This document shows, piece by piece, positions 17,935 through 26,191 of a stretch of DNA of 64,000 bases (within the stretch, counting starts at the first letter, position 1; each line of letters begins with the position of its first letter). The DNA comes from Pyrinomonas methylaliphatogenes (GTDB lineage Bacteria; Acidobacteriota; Blastocatellia; Pyrinomonadales; Pyrinomonadaceae). The notes beneath the pieces were generated by a model, which had not been told where the DNA came from, ran no database searches, and saw only the letters and a program-made list of their open reading frames with translations. The stretch covers positions 274,582 to 338,581 of the forward strand of contig NZ_CBXV010000007.1 of assembly GCF_000820845.2 (NCBI RefSeq), given 5' to 3'. A program made the translations under genes and the position numbers.

Positions 17935-18957
17935 ATGAGAAGGAGTTTGGTCTATGCGGTCGCTTGGGCGATCTGGGCGGGGGCGGCTTCCTTCGCGCAG
18001 CAATCGGGGGATGGGGCGTCAACGGATGGCAGGATCTTCGTTCGCGGCAAATGGCTCTCGCGTAGCGAGTATCTGCGCGAGCGAGAAGTTCGCCAGAAGA
18101 GCGGGCCGGTTTCGGAAACGACACAGCCCGCTTCGGATGGCGGCGCTGGCCGCGCCGCTCCCGAAGTCGCGCCGTCGGTGTCCACAAAGGAGTTGGCGAC
18201 AGACGCCGATACATTGACGAAGATCTATCGCGTCGGCCTCGGTGATGTGCTCGATATACGTGTGCTCAATGCGCCGTCGCGAGGCGATTCGACATTGTAC
18301 ACGGTTCTCGATAGCGGTCACCTTGAGTTCCCTCTGGTTGGCCCGCCTTTGATGGTCGCAGGACTGACCTTGAGCGAGATCGCCGCGAGGCTAACGGAAG
18401 AGCTGAAGAAGCGTGCCGTTTATGAAAACCCGATCGTCACCGTGACCGTTCGCGCTTATGTGAGCCATTCGGTGATCATCACCGGTATGGTCAACGAACC
18501 GGGGATGAAATCGTTGCGCCGCGAGGCTGTGCCGCTGTACGTCGTTTTGGCTGAAGCCCAGCCTCGACCCGAAGCCGGGTTGGTTACAATCATCTCGAGC
18601 CGGATGAAACGGACGATCACGCTGGACCTCACAGATCCAACGACGTTGACGGCGCTGATCTTCCCCGGCGATCTGATCAATGTTATGCCGCGTCCCCCAG
18701 CCTTCCTTTACATCGGCGGCGAGGTGAATATGCCGGGGCAAATAGACTATCATCCCGGATTGAGATTGACGCAAGCCATCTTGGCCGCGGGTGGAGCGCG
18801 CAACCCGTCGGCGGTGTGGGTCAGAGTCTCGCGTCAAAAGCCCGATGGGAGGTTGACTTGGACACAATATAATCTGCAGGCCATAACCGACGGAGTCGAT
18901 CCCGATCCAGAGCTCATCCCCGGCGATCGCATCGAGGTCGGTCATCGACGTTGGTGA
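17935..18957 (+). CDS. polysaccharide export protein (Wza-like, Poly_export/SLBB)
   Basis: 340-aa secreted protein. A short N-terminal signal peptide (RRSLVYAVAWAIWAGAASFAQQ) is followed by a linker and, from about residue 95, a Poly_export domain (YRVGLGDVLDIRV ... LDSGHLEFPLVG) and SLBB-type modules (VIITGMVNEPGMKSL and LYIGGEVNMPGQIDYHPGLRLTQAILAAGG). Family members are outer-membrane or periplasmic parts of capsule and exopolysaccharide exporters. No lipobox cysteine is visible at the signal cleavage site, unlike Wza. No tyrosine kinase or glycosyltransferase is adjacent, so its partners are elsewhere. Confidence 0.88.
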   Translation: MRRSLVYAVAWAIWAGAASFAQQSGDGASTDGRIFVRGKWLSRSEYLREREVRQKSGPVSETTQPASDGGAGRAAPEVAPSVSTKELATDADTLTKIYRVGLGDVLDIRVLNAPSRGDSTLYTVLDSGHLEFPLVGPPLMVAGLTLSEIAARLTEELKKRAVYENPIVTVTVRAYVSHSVIITGMVNEPGMKSLRREAVPLYVVLAEAQPRPEAGLVTIISSRMKRTITLDLTDPTTLTALIFPGDLINVMPRPPAFLYIGGEVNMPGQIDYHPGLRLTQAILAAGGARNPSAVWVRVSRQKPDGRLTWTQYNLQAITDGVDPDPELIPGDRIEVGHRRW

Positions 18958-19064
18958 ATTCTGTTTCGGCCTATAAAGTCGATTGCGCGTGCTGATCGAG
19001 TGATGGTCGGAAGACGGTTGGCGTGGTCGGTCGTTGACAGTGAGAGCTTCCCCTATTCTTCTGG

Positions 19065-19092
19065 TTGACGCGATGGACAGTTGGAATATAGT
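19065..19092 (+). promoter_or_regulatory. candidate sigma70-type promoter
   Basis: TTGACG (19065-19070), a 16-bp spacer and TATAGT (19087-19092), followed about 40 bp later by the start of the Ig-like membrane protein gene. Confidence 0.55.
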
Positions 19093-19134
19093 TAAGAACT
19101 GAGCGAGCTTCCGTAATGGCTGGATCAGGAGAAT

Positions 19135-19707
19135 TTGAGCTATCACGGTTACAAGGTCAGGGAAGGATTGGCGTCTCAAGAACCTTTCGTTAACTTCGAA
19201 TCGAGAAATCGTTTGATGAGTGGCTTGACTCCCCGAAAAGGGCTCGTCCGCCTTCTGCTCATAAAATCGTTCGCCGATCTATTCTTCGTTCTCGCCCTTG
19301 CCGTTAGCTTCAGTTTTCGCACGTTCGAGCCGCGATTCCGCGGTAACGTTGATGAAGCGGATGCCCTCCATGTCGCCGGATGGGCCATCAACGCCGCAGA
19401 TCCTTCTTCGCGCGTCGAGGTCCATCTTTATATCGATGGTCGCTTCATCGCTAACACGAGGACCGGAAGATCGCGCCCCGACGTGGTCGCTGCCAAACGG
19501 ATCAAAGAGGCGCAAAGCGGCTTCGAATTTAGATTGCCGCCGCTCGATCCCGGAGAGCATGAGGCGCGCGTTTATGTCGTTCATCGAAGCGCTGACAACG
19601 CGCGCCTCACGTTACAACTTCTGGGCAGGCCGATCACCTTCCGCGTCGGCGAAAATCCTGTGGAGAATGGGTCCAGAGGGGGATCTGAGGTGCGCGGCGG
19701 CCAATGA
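19135..19707 (+). CDS. membrane-anchored protein with Ig-like domain, unknown function
   Basis: Unrecognised as a named protein. Up to 190 aa: a cytoplasmic basic N-terminus, a membrane or signal-anchor helix (LLLIKSFADLFFVLALAVSFSF) and an extracytoplasmic beta-rich domain of about 95 residues (VAGWAINAADPSSRVEVHLYID to LDPGEHEARVYVVHR). The pattern 'GWA..., position-specific YIDG.F, ... F.F.LP.L..G.H...V' resembles repeated Ig-like modules found in secreted proteins of several phyla. TTG at 19135 has AGGAG unusually close; ATG at 19216 is an alternative that removes 27 residues. A CPBP gene follows about 20 bp later, probably in the same transcript. Confidence 0.6.
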   Translation: MSYHGYKVREGLASQEPFVNFESRNRLMSGLTPRKGLVRLLLIKSFADLFFVLALAVSFSFRTFEPRFRGNVDEADALHVAGWAINAADPSSRVEVHLYIDGRFIANTRTGRSRPDVVAAKRIKEAQSGFEFRLPPLDPGEHEARVYVVHRSADNARLTLQLLGRPITFRVGENPVENGSRGGSEVRGGQ

Positions 19708-19726
19708 TGTGGAGAAGCAGAACGAA

Positions 19727-20398
19727 ATGAGGACGGCAGATGTCAAAGTAGATGATAAGACGCTAGCCGCTTGGGAGATAATTTCGGTCATCTCTTCCGT
19801 GTTGATCGTCGCTTGGACGATTGTGCCCTTGGCCGGGGAGAGCAGATTAGTAGGCGCTGTCCCCATCGCGCTCGCGTTCGCGCTCATGATCCAGTCGCAT
19901 CGCGCGCGTGGCGAGAGTTTGCGCGACCTGGGCTTTCGCACCGATAATTTCTTTCGCGCAATCCGCCTGTTGATCTTACCGATGGTCATCGGTGCGCTGC
20001 TCCTCCTTTTCGCAGGAAGGATCGCACAAGCCCTCGGTTTCGGCGCTTCCGAAAGGATGCGCTCGGTATGGTGGATCATACTCGGTGGTTTCGCTTGGGG
20101 GCTGTTGCAGCAGTACGCTTTACAAGGCTTCATTCATCGCCGCCTGTACATCATCTACGGGCGCGGCGCGCGCACGACCTTTCTGGTCGCTCTGATCTTC
20201 GCCGGATTGCACGCCCCTAACTTCGCGTTGATGGCAGCGACCTTCGCGAGCGGTTTGGTTTGGGCCTACGTCTATGAGCGCGCGCCGAATCTATGGGCGC
20301 TTGGCCTTTCGCATAGCACAATGTCGTGGATCGTGATCGCGACGCTCCCCGATTCGATCATCACCGGTTTGCGCGTCGGTTACAAATACTTCATGTGA
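19727..20398 (+). CDS. CPBP (Abi/Rce1-like) family membrane protein with altered motif 1
   Basis: About 223 aa with several membrane helices. CPBP proteins are intramembrane metallopeptidases (Rce1-like) or have protease-independent roles. Motif 2 is visible as FAGLHAPN and motif 3 as GLSHSTMSW. Motif 1, normally EExxxR, reads QQYALQ here, so both catalytic-site glutamates and the arginine are replaced by glutamine-type residues. This makes classical peptidase activity doubtful. The open frame extends far upstream but overlaps the previous gene; GTG 19709 or ATG 19727 are sensible starts. The paired upstream protein may be a partner. Confidence 0.75.
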   Translation: MRTADVKVDDKTLAAWEIISVISSVLIVAWTIVPLAGESRLVGAVPIALAFALMIQSHRARGESLRDLGFRTDNFFRAIRLLILPMVIGALLLLFAGRIAQALGFGASERMRSVWWIILGGFAWGLLQQYALQGFIHRRLYIIYGRGARTTFLVALIFAGLHAPNFALMAATFASGLVWAYVYERAPNLWALGLSHSTMSWIVIATLPDSIITGLRVGYKYFM

Positions 20399-20429
20399 CG
20401 CGCTTCCGCGGCATGAGATAAAAACTGTG

Positions 20430-20458
20430 TTTACCTGTTGAACACAATCTGCTATAAT
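20430..20458 (+). promoter_or_regulatory. promoter of rnpB
   Basis: TTTACC (20430-20435), a 17-bp spacer and a perfect TATAAT (20453-20458) preceded by TGC (extended -10). Transcription would begin near 20466, a few bases before helix P1 of the RNase P RNA. Confidence 0.65.
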
Positions 20459-20470
20459 CCTTCTTCGCGT

Positions 20471-20908
<438 letters not shown>

Positions 20909-20954
20909 ATGCGAGAAAGCTCGAACATTACCTCATCGGAGAGAGCAAGAGAGG

Positions 20955-21254
20955 ATGGCCAATCGAAAAGGGGTTTTCATCGGAGCTTACGTGCCTGTCG
21001 AGTTGAAGGAATCGCTGCGGCGTCGTGCGGCAGCTGAGCATCGAACGCTATCGCAAGAGATCACGCGCATTTTGACCGAGGCCGTGCATGGCAAGAACCT
21101 CCCGCCGGGAGTGCTGGTCGATCGGCGCGGACCTAATTCCGGGCCACGTCGTCGGGCAACGGATCCATGGCCGCGTCGTCGGGCATACGATCTGCCCTAT
21201 GTACCAGTTGATCAAGGGCAGGGGGGTAACCAATCGAGCGGTGATCAGGCGTAA
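20955..21254 (+). CDS. ribbon-helix-helix (CopG/Arc-type) DNA-binding protein
   Basis: 99 aa. Residues about 8-45 (VFIGAYVPVELKESLRRRA..EHRTLSQEITRILTEAV) have the beta-strand plus two-helix pattern of ribbon-helix-helix repressors, including the hydrophobic strand and the LSQEI turn. The tail is Pro/Arg-rich (PRRRATDPWPRRRAYD) and probably disordered. It sits 46 bp after rnpB. Unlike most small CopG-like proteins, no toxin-like partner ORF follows, so an antitoxin role is not supported. ATG at 20955 follows GAGAGAGG-type purines very closely; the frame opens earlier inside rnpB but that portion is not coding. Confidence 0.72.
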   Translation: MANRKGVFIGAYVPVELKESLRRRAAAEHRTLSQEITRILTEAVHGKNLPPGVLVDRRGPNSGPRRRATDPWPRRRAYDLPYVPVDQGQGGNQSSGDQA

Positions 21255-21588
21255 GCGCTTTGAAACTTCCTCGCCCGTTCAAGCCTGTCGAAGATCAAGA
21301 TCGCCTATCTCGTTGCCGAGCGATTCGAACTGAGCTTAAGAACAAGGTTCCGAAGGATCGGTCGCCTGTCTCTTCATTGGGCGCTACGGGGCCGGTTCGT
21401 CTCGGCCAAGCTCGATCGTTCAGCCGCTCTTTCCATGGTTTCCCAAGCCCAAGGATCACGTCAGAATAGAGCGTTCCGCGAGCTTTCTGCGCGAAGAACA
21501 GGCTGTGTTGGTGATGACAGCACAAGGGCTGCGATAAAGGGCTCGCTCGGGCGCTCCGGAGCTTTCTTTGGGGGGCATGGCGGAAAGG
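21255..21588 (+). other. 334-bp gap without a convincing gene
   Basis: Short ORFs on both strands have no ribosome site or protein-like composition; the one beginning at 21435 runs through the antisense of tRNA-Pro. A GC-rich inverted repeat around GCTCCGGAGC (21553-21562) is too short to call a terminator. Confidence 0.45.
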
Positions 21589-21665
21589 TGGTCGGGGCGG
21601 CAGGATTTGAACCTGCGACCCTTCGCTCCCAAAGCGAATGCTCTACCAGGCTGAGCCACGCCCCG
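21589..21665 (-). tRNA. tRNA-Pro (UGG)
   Basis: 77-nt cloverleaf on the minus strand. Acceptor arms CGGGGCG/CGCCCCG pair fully, the D arm is GCTC..GAGC, the anticodon stem TTCGC/GCGAA encloses loop TTTGGGA with anticodon TGG, and the T arm GCAGG-TTCAAAT-CCTGC is canonical. The 3' CCA is encoded (21589-21591). Confidence 0.97.
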
Positions 21666-21701
21666 ACGTTGCGAAATTTTACGATTGGTTCGGAGAGTGG
21701 G

Positions 21702-22319
21702 TCAAGCGCGCTGGATTTGCCGTAGGAAGAGGCTCGCTTGGCGAAAAGCGCGCGCGCGATGACTGATCGTTCGCTTTATCTGCTGGTCCAGCTCGCCAAA
21801 AGTTTGTTCGTAGCCATCCGGGATAAATATCGGATCGTATCCGAAACCGTTGCTGCCGCGAGCTTCATGGGCGATTCGGCCTGCGCATACACCGTGAAAT
21901 AGATAGACCGCGGTGCCCAATGGAGGGGCGATCGCGATAGCGCAGACAAAGCGCGCACGCCTTTGATGGTCGCCGACATCGCGAAGCTCAGCGAGGAGCT
22001 TGGCGATGCGCTCTTCGTCAGAAGCCTGTTCACCGGCGTATCGAGCGGAGAGAATGCCGGGGGCTCCACCTAAAGCCTCAACCTCTAAGCCCGAATCGTC
22101 GGCCAGCGCCCACGATCCAGTCGCGAGCGCATAGCGTCGCGCTTTGAGCGCAGCGTTTTCGGCAAAGGTCTGGCCCGTCTCGGCGATGAGCGGGAGCGAT
22201 GGAAATTCAGCCAGCGTCGATATACGCCACGCCGTTTCTTTGAGGAACTCGGAGAATTCGCGTGCCTTCCCGGCATTGCGTGTGCCGATAAGTAAAGTGG
22301 TCGGGTGATTCATCATCAT
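21702..22319 (-). CDS. rdgB: XTP/dITP diphosphatase (RdgB/HAM1 family)
   Basis: House-cleaning nucleotidase that hydrolyses dITP and XTP to monophosphates, preventing their incorporation in DNA. The 205-aa length is standard. Motifs: LLIGTRNAGKAREF near the N-terminus, the ETGQTFAENAALKAR segment, WALADDSGLEVEALGGAPG (catalytic Asp), SARYAGE, and the C-terminal GSNGFGYDPIFIPDG and SHRARAFR. Three consecutive ATG codons begin the frame; any may be used. It faces away from the unknown gene at 22541, with which it shares a 221-bp intergenic region, and ends 36 bp from tRNA-Pro. Confidence 0.95.
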   Translation of the reverse strand: MMMNHPTTLLIGTRNAGKAREFSEFLKETAWRISTLAEFPSLPLIAETGQTFAENAALKARRYALATGSWALADDSGLEVEALGGAPGILSARYAGEQASDEERIAKLLAELRDVGDHQRRARFVCAIAIAPPLGTAVYLFHGVCAGRIAHEARGSNGFGYDPIFIPDGYEQTFGELDQQIKRTISHRARAFRQASLFLRQIQRA

Positions 22320-22472
22320 CTCGCTTGGAAACCCCGTGAATGGGCGATCTATCGCGCGCCGAGCGTGGTGGATACAAAGTTTGCTTCATCTAACGCGGTT
22401 ATGCAAAGCGCCAGGACGGAAGCGGCCAATCGCGAAGGGATCGGTCGAGCGATATTCGGCGCAAAAAAAGTT

Positions 22473-22502
22473 TTGCTTGTAGCGACATTTCATGCTTACA
22501 AT
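22473..22502 (+). promoter_or_regulatory. candidate promoter for the gene at 22541
   Basis: TTGCTT (22473-22478), an 18-bp spacer and TACAAT (22497-22502) in the region between rdgB and the divergent gene at 22541. Confidence 0.5.
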
Positions 22503-22540
22503 TTCCACCTGGCGCGTTTAAAGCGCGGCTGGGAGTGAGC

Positions 22541-23848
22541 ATGAGTCGAGGCCCCAAACTGACCGATGGTTTGACCAAAGAGCGTTTGCGCGAAGATGTC
22601 CCCGCTCGCAGATACGGGAAGGAGAATTGGCGAGATCTGAGCTTGTGGTTACGCGGCATCGAGAGCTTCTTCGATCTCGAGATGCATCCTTCGGTCGAAG
22701 CTGGCGGGGCGGGTAGATCGGATCTGACGAACGAAACGCGCATACTGCATCAAGCTTTGCAAAAGGCCCTTCATCTGGCCGCCAGTTGTGGTCAGCAACT
22801 AGTGAGGATGGGGCGCGAACGCGACGCGCCGCTCGCGGAGAGTCTCAGCGACTTGATCGTCCTCTGTGAGCATGCGCTTGGCGATCGGCCCGTCGGCGTT
22901 CGTCACTGGCAGAGTCTGGCCAATCTATTCATGCAGCACGTCTTCTCATCCTCCGCCGCGCGGGATCTGTTCCTCATCGCGCGACAGGCTGAAGAGGATG
23001 ATCTTCATCCGAAATTGCGCGTCGCTATAGAGCTATGCCCCGAAGCCAGATTGCGCGACGACCTGCGGCACATTTTCGTCGCGCTGACGCGCATGTCTTG
23101 GTGGTTGCAACGGATCGAAGCCGAGTTACAGCGGGATCTTCCGCTAAAAGTCACGTTGCCGATTTTCGTGCTGATTCATCGCGAGGCGCGGGAACTCATC
23201 TCCTTCATCGAAGGGCGCGCCTTGCGTACGGAAGGATTAGGCGAGCAGATCTTCAATACGCTTGATGCGAGCGCCTATGCGCTGAGCATGGAGCTCAAAA
23301 AGGTCTTCGCCCATGAATTGGTCGGCGTCATCGAATCGCGTGAAGCGCCGTTCATCTACGCGCGCATAGAAGACGCGACCGGCTTGCTCACCGATTGCTT
23401 TCAGCAGACCATCGTGACCATAGCTCAATTGTTCGATGGCTCGATCAATGGCGCGAGCCTGTTCCCTTCATTCCACACGCGATTGGAGCAGTCCTTGAAG
23501 TTGCGCCAGGATCTCTGGAACTTATTGCAGTCGGTGAGAAGTGTAGAGCGCGAGCGGCACCAGCTTTCGATAAATTCGCTCATCGAACGGCTCGAAGAGT
23601 TCCGTCGCGGCAGCATGCGCTATCTTATGTACAAAGATTGGGAAAGTTTGGAGAGATTCATCGAAGAGGTTTCAACCGCCCACGGCCTCTCGGAACTGGT
23701 GCCTGTGCTGCATCGTTTCTCAGTCTATCTGGAAGCCCTCTTTGGGCAAGTCAATATGCGGCTCGTGTTGGCTGATCACCCGTTTGAATTCGCCAGCTCA
23801 GAGGCCCCCTTGGCGAATGCGCGCAGCGGGAAGGACGAAAGTCGCTGA
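22541..23848 (+). CDS. uncharacterised alpha-helical protein
   Basis: I do not recognise this 435-aa protein. It lacks a signal peptide and membrane helices, is leucine- and arginine-rich, and appears almost entirely helical, with amphipathic stretches such as LRDDLRHIFVALTRMSWWLQRIEAEL and SLIERLEEFRRGSMRYLMY. No catalytic signature, P-loop or DNA-binding motif was seen. ATG at 22541 has GGGAG 6 nt upstream and is preferred over GTG at 22535. It is divergent from rdgB, has its own promoter candidate, and converges with the DUF3352-like gene. A scaffold or regulatory role is possible but unsupported. Confidence 0.75.
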   Translation: MSRGPKLTDGLTKERLREDVPARRYGKENWRDLSLWLRGIESFFDLEMHPSVEAGGAGRSDLTNETRILHQALQKALHLAASCGQQLVRMGRERDAPLAESLSDLIVLCEHALGDRPVGVRHWQSLANLFMQHVFSSSAARDLFLIARQAEEDDLHPKLRVAIELCPEARLRDDLRHIFVALTRMSWWLQRIEAELQRDLPLKVTLPIFVLIHREARELISFIEGRALRTEGLGEQIFNTLDASAYALSMELKKVFAHELVGVIESREAPFIYARIEDATGLLTDCFQQTIVTIAQLFDGSINGASLFPSFHTRLEQSLKLRQDLWNLLQSVRSVERERHQLSINSLIERLEEFRRGSMRYLMYKDWESLERFIEEVSTAHGLSELVPVLHRFSVYLEALFGQVNMRLVLADHPFEFASSEAPLANARSGKDESR

Positions 23849-23908
23849 ATCGAGATCGCCGGTCATTGTGAGGATTCAAAACGCGCAATATTCGAGCTTT
23901 GTAATTCA

Positions 23909-25612
23909 TCATCCGCCGACCCCGGATATTATTTGAGCGATGAGGTCCCCGAGCAGTCCAAAAGCGGAGCGCGTGCGACGCGCGAGGCCATCTTCGACCA
24001 ACTCCGTTTCCGTTACGGCATATGCGTTTTTAGCGAAGATCCTCTCGGTCGTCGCAGCGTCAAAGGCATCGGACGCGAGCGTTCGAGCTATTCCGCGCGC
24101 GCGCTCGTTCTCTAGCGAATAAGTGACCATCATAGGTTGCGCCTTCGTTCGTCCGAGTGGCGAGTTCGCTTCGCGATAAGAAGGCTCATCGGCCAAGGTT
24201 CGGGTCGTAGCGCGAGCTTGTAAACAGCGACGCAGATGATCTTCCGGCCCCATAATCAGGTAGTCGTCGATGAAGCAGGCCGCGCGGCGTTTCGGGTCGA
24301 GCGGGACGAGCACTTCTACGCCCTCGACCGACACGCGCCGCACCGCGCCTAAGTAACGCCGCACTTCGGAGCGCAGTGCATCCTCATCGCGCGCGCGCGC
24401 GATGAGGATGCGCGTGCTATCCTCAGGCGATAGTTGTGCGGTGACTATCTCTGGACCAGCGGCGCGCAGGAAGTCGCGCGGCGATTCGATCCCATAGGGT
24501 TGCAGCGCGGCATCGAGAACGCGCCCGGCGAGCGGCGCGATTAAGGGGTCGAGCAATGAGGAGACGGCGCTCTTGACCCCATCCCACGCCGCGTTCGGAT
24601 CGCGATAGTTGTAACGGGTCATTTGATAGGTGTCCGAAGGCAACATCCTCTCCGCGCTATGGATCGGGTCGTCGGAGGGCGCGAGGGGAGCTTTTAAGCG
24701 TGCGGCCAGATCGCCGGGAAGCGCGAACAGGTAACGGTCTTCGACCTTCCCCGCGGCGGTGCGCATGCTCCAGGCCATATCTTGCAATGACTTTTCGGCA
24801 AGCTGCGGCAAGATGATGGCGGCCGCGCTCTGCACGCGCGGATTATCGAAAAGTTGCACGGCATAAGCGGTGGTGAGCAATCTCATAAGCTCATCAAGCC
24901 CCTGGGGCGAGACGTAGCCGAAAGCGAGAGAGTCTCGTCCTGCGACGCGCTGACGCATCTGCTCCAGACGAGCGTTTTCGCGCAAGCTCGCGCGCTCCCC
25001 GCGCTTTACAGCGAGACAGCTTTGGACGGTCGCCTCGTCGTTGCCGATGACGACGAGGCTGCCAGAGATTGCGGCGATGATCTGTCGATCACCTTTGGGC
25101 GCGATCCAGAGGATGGTCTCGCCCTCGCCGGTATAGCGTCGCTCGATCCGCGGCGCGCCGTAGACGCGGTGCGCGAGATCGCCGACCAACTCTTCTACAA
25201 CGCGCCGCGTTCGCCCTTCGTTCGTGTGAGTTTCGACGAGCAGTGCGGTATGCGGCCTGATGTTCAGCGCCTCCCGATCTTTGGATGTTTCCAGGCTGAG
25301 GACGACCAGGGCGACTTGTGAACGGGCTAGGACGACATCGCGCGCGCGCCCTAGACCGGTCCAGGCGATCAGCCCCTTCCAGCGCAGGAGATCCTTCAGC
25401 GCTGGGAAACCGTTCAGAATAGCGCCCCAAGAGTCGGTATCGGAAAGGCTCGCGATCAACCGCGGGGGATCGTCGATCTCGATGTAGATAAGCGCATCGC
25501 TTGGGGCATAAGCCGCCATTTGAACCGGACGCGGCCGATTCCACCACAGCCAGCCTCCGATGGCAGCTAGGATCAGAATCGCGGCGATGGCTAACCGTCT
25601 GCGTGACCGCAT
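23909..25612 (-). CDS. membrane-anchored DUF3352-like protein, unknown function
   Basis: 567 aa with an N-terminal membrane anchor (RLAIAAILILAAIGGWLWW) and a long extracytoplasmic part starting with YAPSDALIYIEIDDPPRLIASL, the hallmark of proteins resembling DUF3352 (a 'P-x-D-A-L-x-Y-hydrophobic' opening, repeated alpha/beta units, and late residues such as IDDYLIMGPEDHLRRCL). Function of this group is not established. It is preceded by the pilus leader region on the opposite strand and converges with the unknown gene ending at 23848. No partner gene is adjacent on its strand. Confidence 0.78.
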   Translation of the reverse strand: MRSRRRLAIAAILILAAIGGWLWWNRPRPVQMAAYAPSDALIYIEIDDPPRLIASLSDTDSWGAILNGFPALKDLLRWKGLIAWTGLGRARDVVLARSQVALVVLSLETSKDREALNIRPHTALLVETHTNEGRTRRVVEELVGDLAHRVYGAPRIERRYTGEGETILWIAPKGDRQIIAAISGSLVVIGNDEATVQSCLAVKRGERASLRENARLEQMRQRVAGRDSLAFGYVSPQGLDELMRLLTTAYAVQLFDNPRVQSAAAIILPQLAEKSLQDMAWSMRTAAGKVEDRYLFALPGDLAARLKAPLAPSDDPIHSAERMLPSDTYQMTRYNYRDPNAAWDGVKSAVSSLLDPLIAPLAGRVLDAALQPYGIESPRDFLRAAGPEIVTAQLSPEDSTRILIARARDEDALRSEVRRYLGAVRRVSVEGVEVLVPLDPKRRAACFIDDYLIMGPEDHLRRCLQARATTRTLADEPSYREANSPLGRTKAQPMMVTYSLENERARGIARTLASDAFDAATTERIFAKNAYAVTETELVEDGLARRTRSAFGLLGDLIAQIISGVGG

Positions 25613-25725
25613 GAACTAAGCATCCTAACTGTAGCGGCTTCGAAGGGCAAGGAGGCGAACGGACGCGCCCGGAGATTCAGCGCGGGGCGCGAGGCTCATA
25701 AATGTTCAAAATAACAAAATATTGA

Positions 25726-25754
25726 TTGACAAGTTTTAACTTGATGGGTATAGT
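25726..25754 (+). promoter_or_regulatory. strong sigma70-type promoter of the pil operon
   Basis: A perfect TTGACA (25726-25731), 17-bp spacer and TATAGT (25749-25754), inside an unusually A+T-rich patch. The predicted start near 25761 gives a leader of about 430 nt before pilM that contains the GEMM-I riboswitch. Confidence 0.75.
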
Positions 25755-25831
25755 TGAGTGCGTTTGAGCGAGGGGGCGTGGCCTCTCCGCTCTTCATGTG
25801 GCGCATAACGCGAGCGCCGCCCGAGAAGCTT

Positions 25832-25920
25832 GGACGATAAAGGCACACCTCGCGCGAGCGGGGGTCGCAAAGCCGACGGGAGTCAAAACGGTTTTGACTT
25901 GGCCGGGTTGCCGAAACGAG
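25832..25920 (+). promoter_or_regulatory. GEMM-I (cyclic di-GMP class I) riboswitch
   Basis: The aptamer consensus is visible in order. AAAGGCACACC begins the 5' strand. The hairpin CCTCGC-GCGA-GCGGGG has a GNRA tetraloop. TCGCAAAGCC is the ligand-pocket strand. A long P3 stem AGTCAAAA/TTTTGACT (8 bp) follows, then the 3' strand GGCCGGGTTGCCGA. The base equivalent to G20 of the Vibrio Vc2 aptamer appears to be G, which in studied examples goes with cyclic di-GMP, not cGAMP, preference. A clear terminator with T-run is not seen downstream, so the expression platform is undefined. It lies in the leader of pilM-N-O-P-Q. Confidence 0.9.
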
Positions 25921-26079
25921 AAAGTGGTGGTGCGCGAAGCCCTGCTTTCGATCTCTGGACCTTGCCCCATCTTACTTCCCACACGACACAGCGCGCCTCC
26001 ACGTAAGACAGGCATCACCGAGGGCTTTTCGAGTCAATCGGTCCACGATCATTTTGAGTGAGCTGGTGGAAGCGCGAGG

Positions 26080-26187
26080 ATGAAACCGCAAAGATCCGTT
26101 AGAGCGCGTCGAGCCTCCAGGATTCGGCGCGTGCGCGCGCGTCTTAGGCGTCTACGGCGTGCGGTCAAGCTTTCGAGGAGCAGATAG
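26080..26187 (+). CDS. possible 35-codon Arg-rich leader ORF before pilM
   Basis: An ATG at 26080, with GGTGGA 9 nt upstream, opens a 35-codon frame that stops 4 nt before the pilM ATG. The predicted peptide has 15 arginines and 2 lysines. It lies between the GEMM-I aptamer and pilM, and the pilM ribosome site (GAGGAG) is inside it, so translation of this ORF could influence pilM initiation. No known family matches. GC-rich composition could also produce such an ORF by chance; I consider it unproven. Confidence 0.3.
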   Translation: MKPQRSVRARRASRIRRVRARLRRLRRAVKLSRSR

Positions 26188-26191
26188 GTCT

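Noticed and set aside
21435..21725. ORF containing a GFEPATLRSQSE-like stretch
   Set aside because: This is the well-known translation artefact of the antisense strand of a tRNA gene (here tRNA-Pro).
25798..26061. 87-codon ORF in the pil leader
   Set aside because: Coincides with the GEMM-I aptamer; base pairing explains the sequence better than coding.
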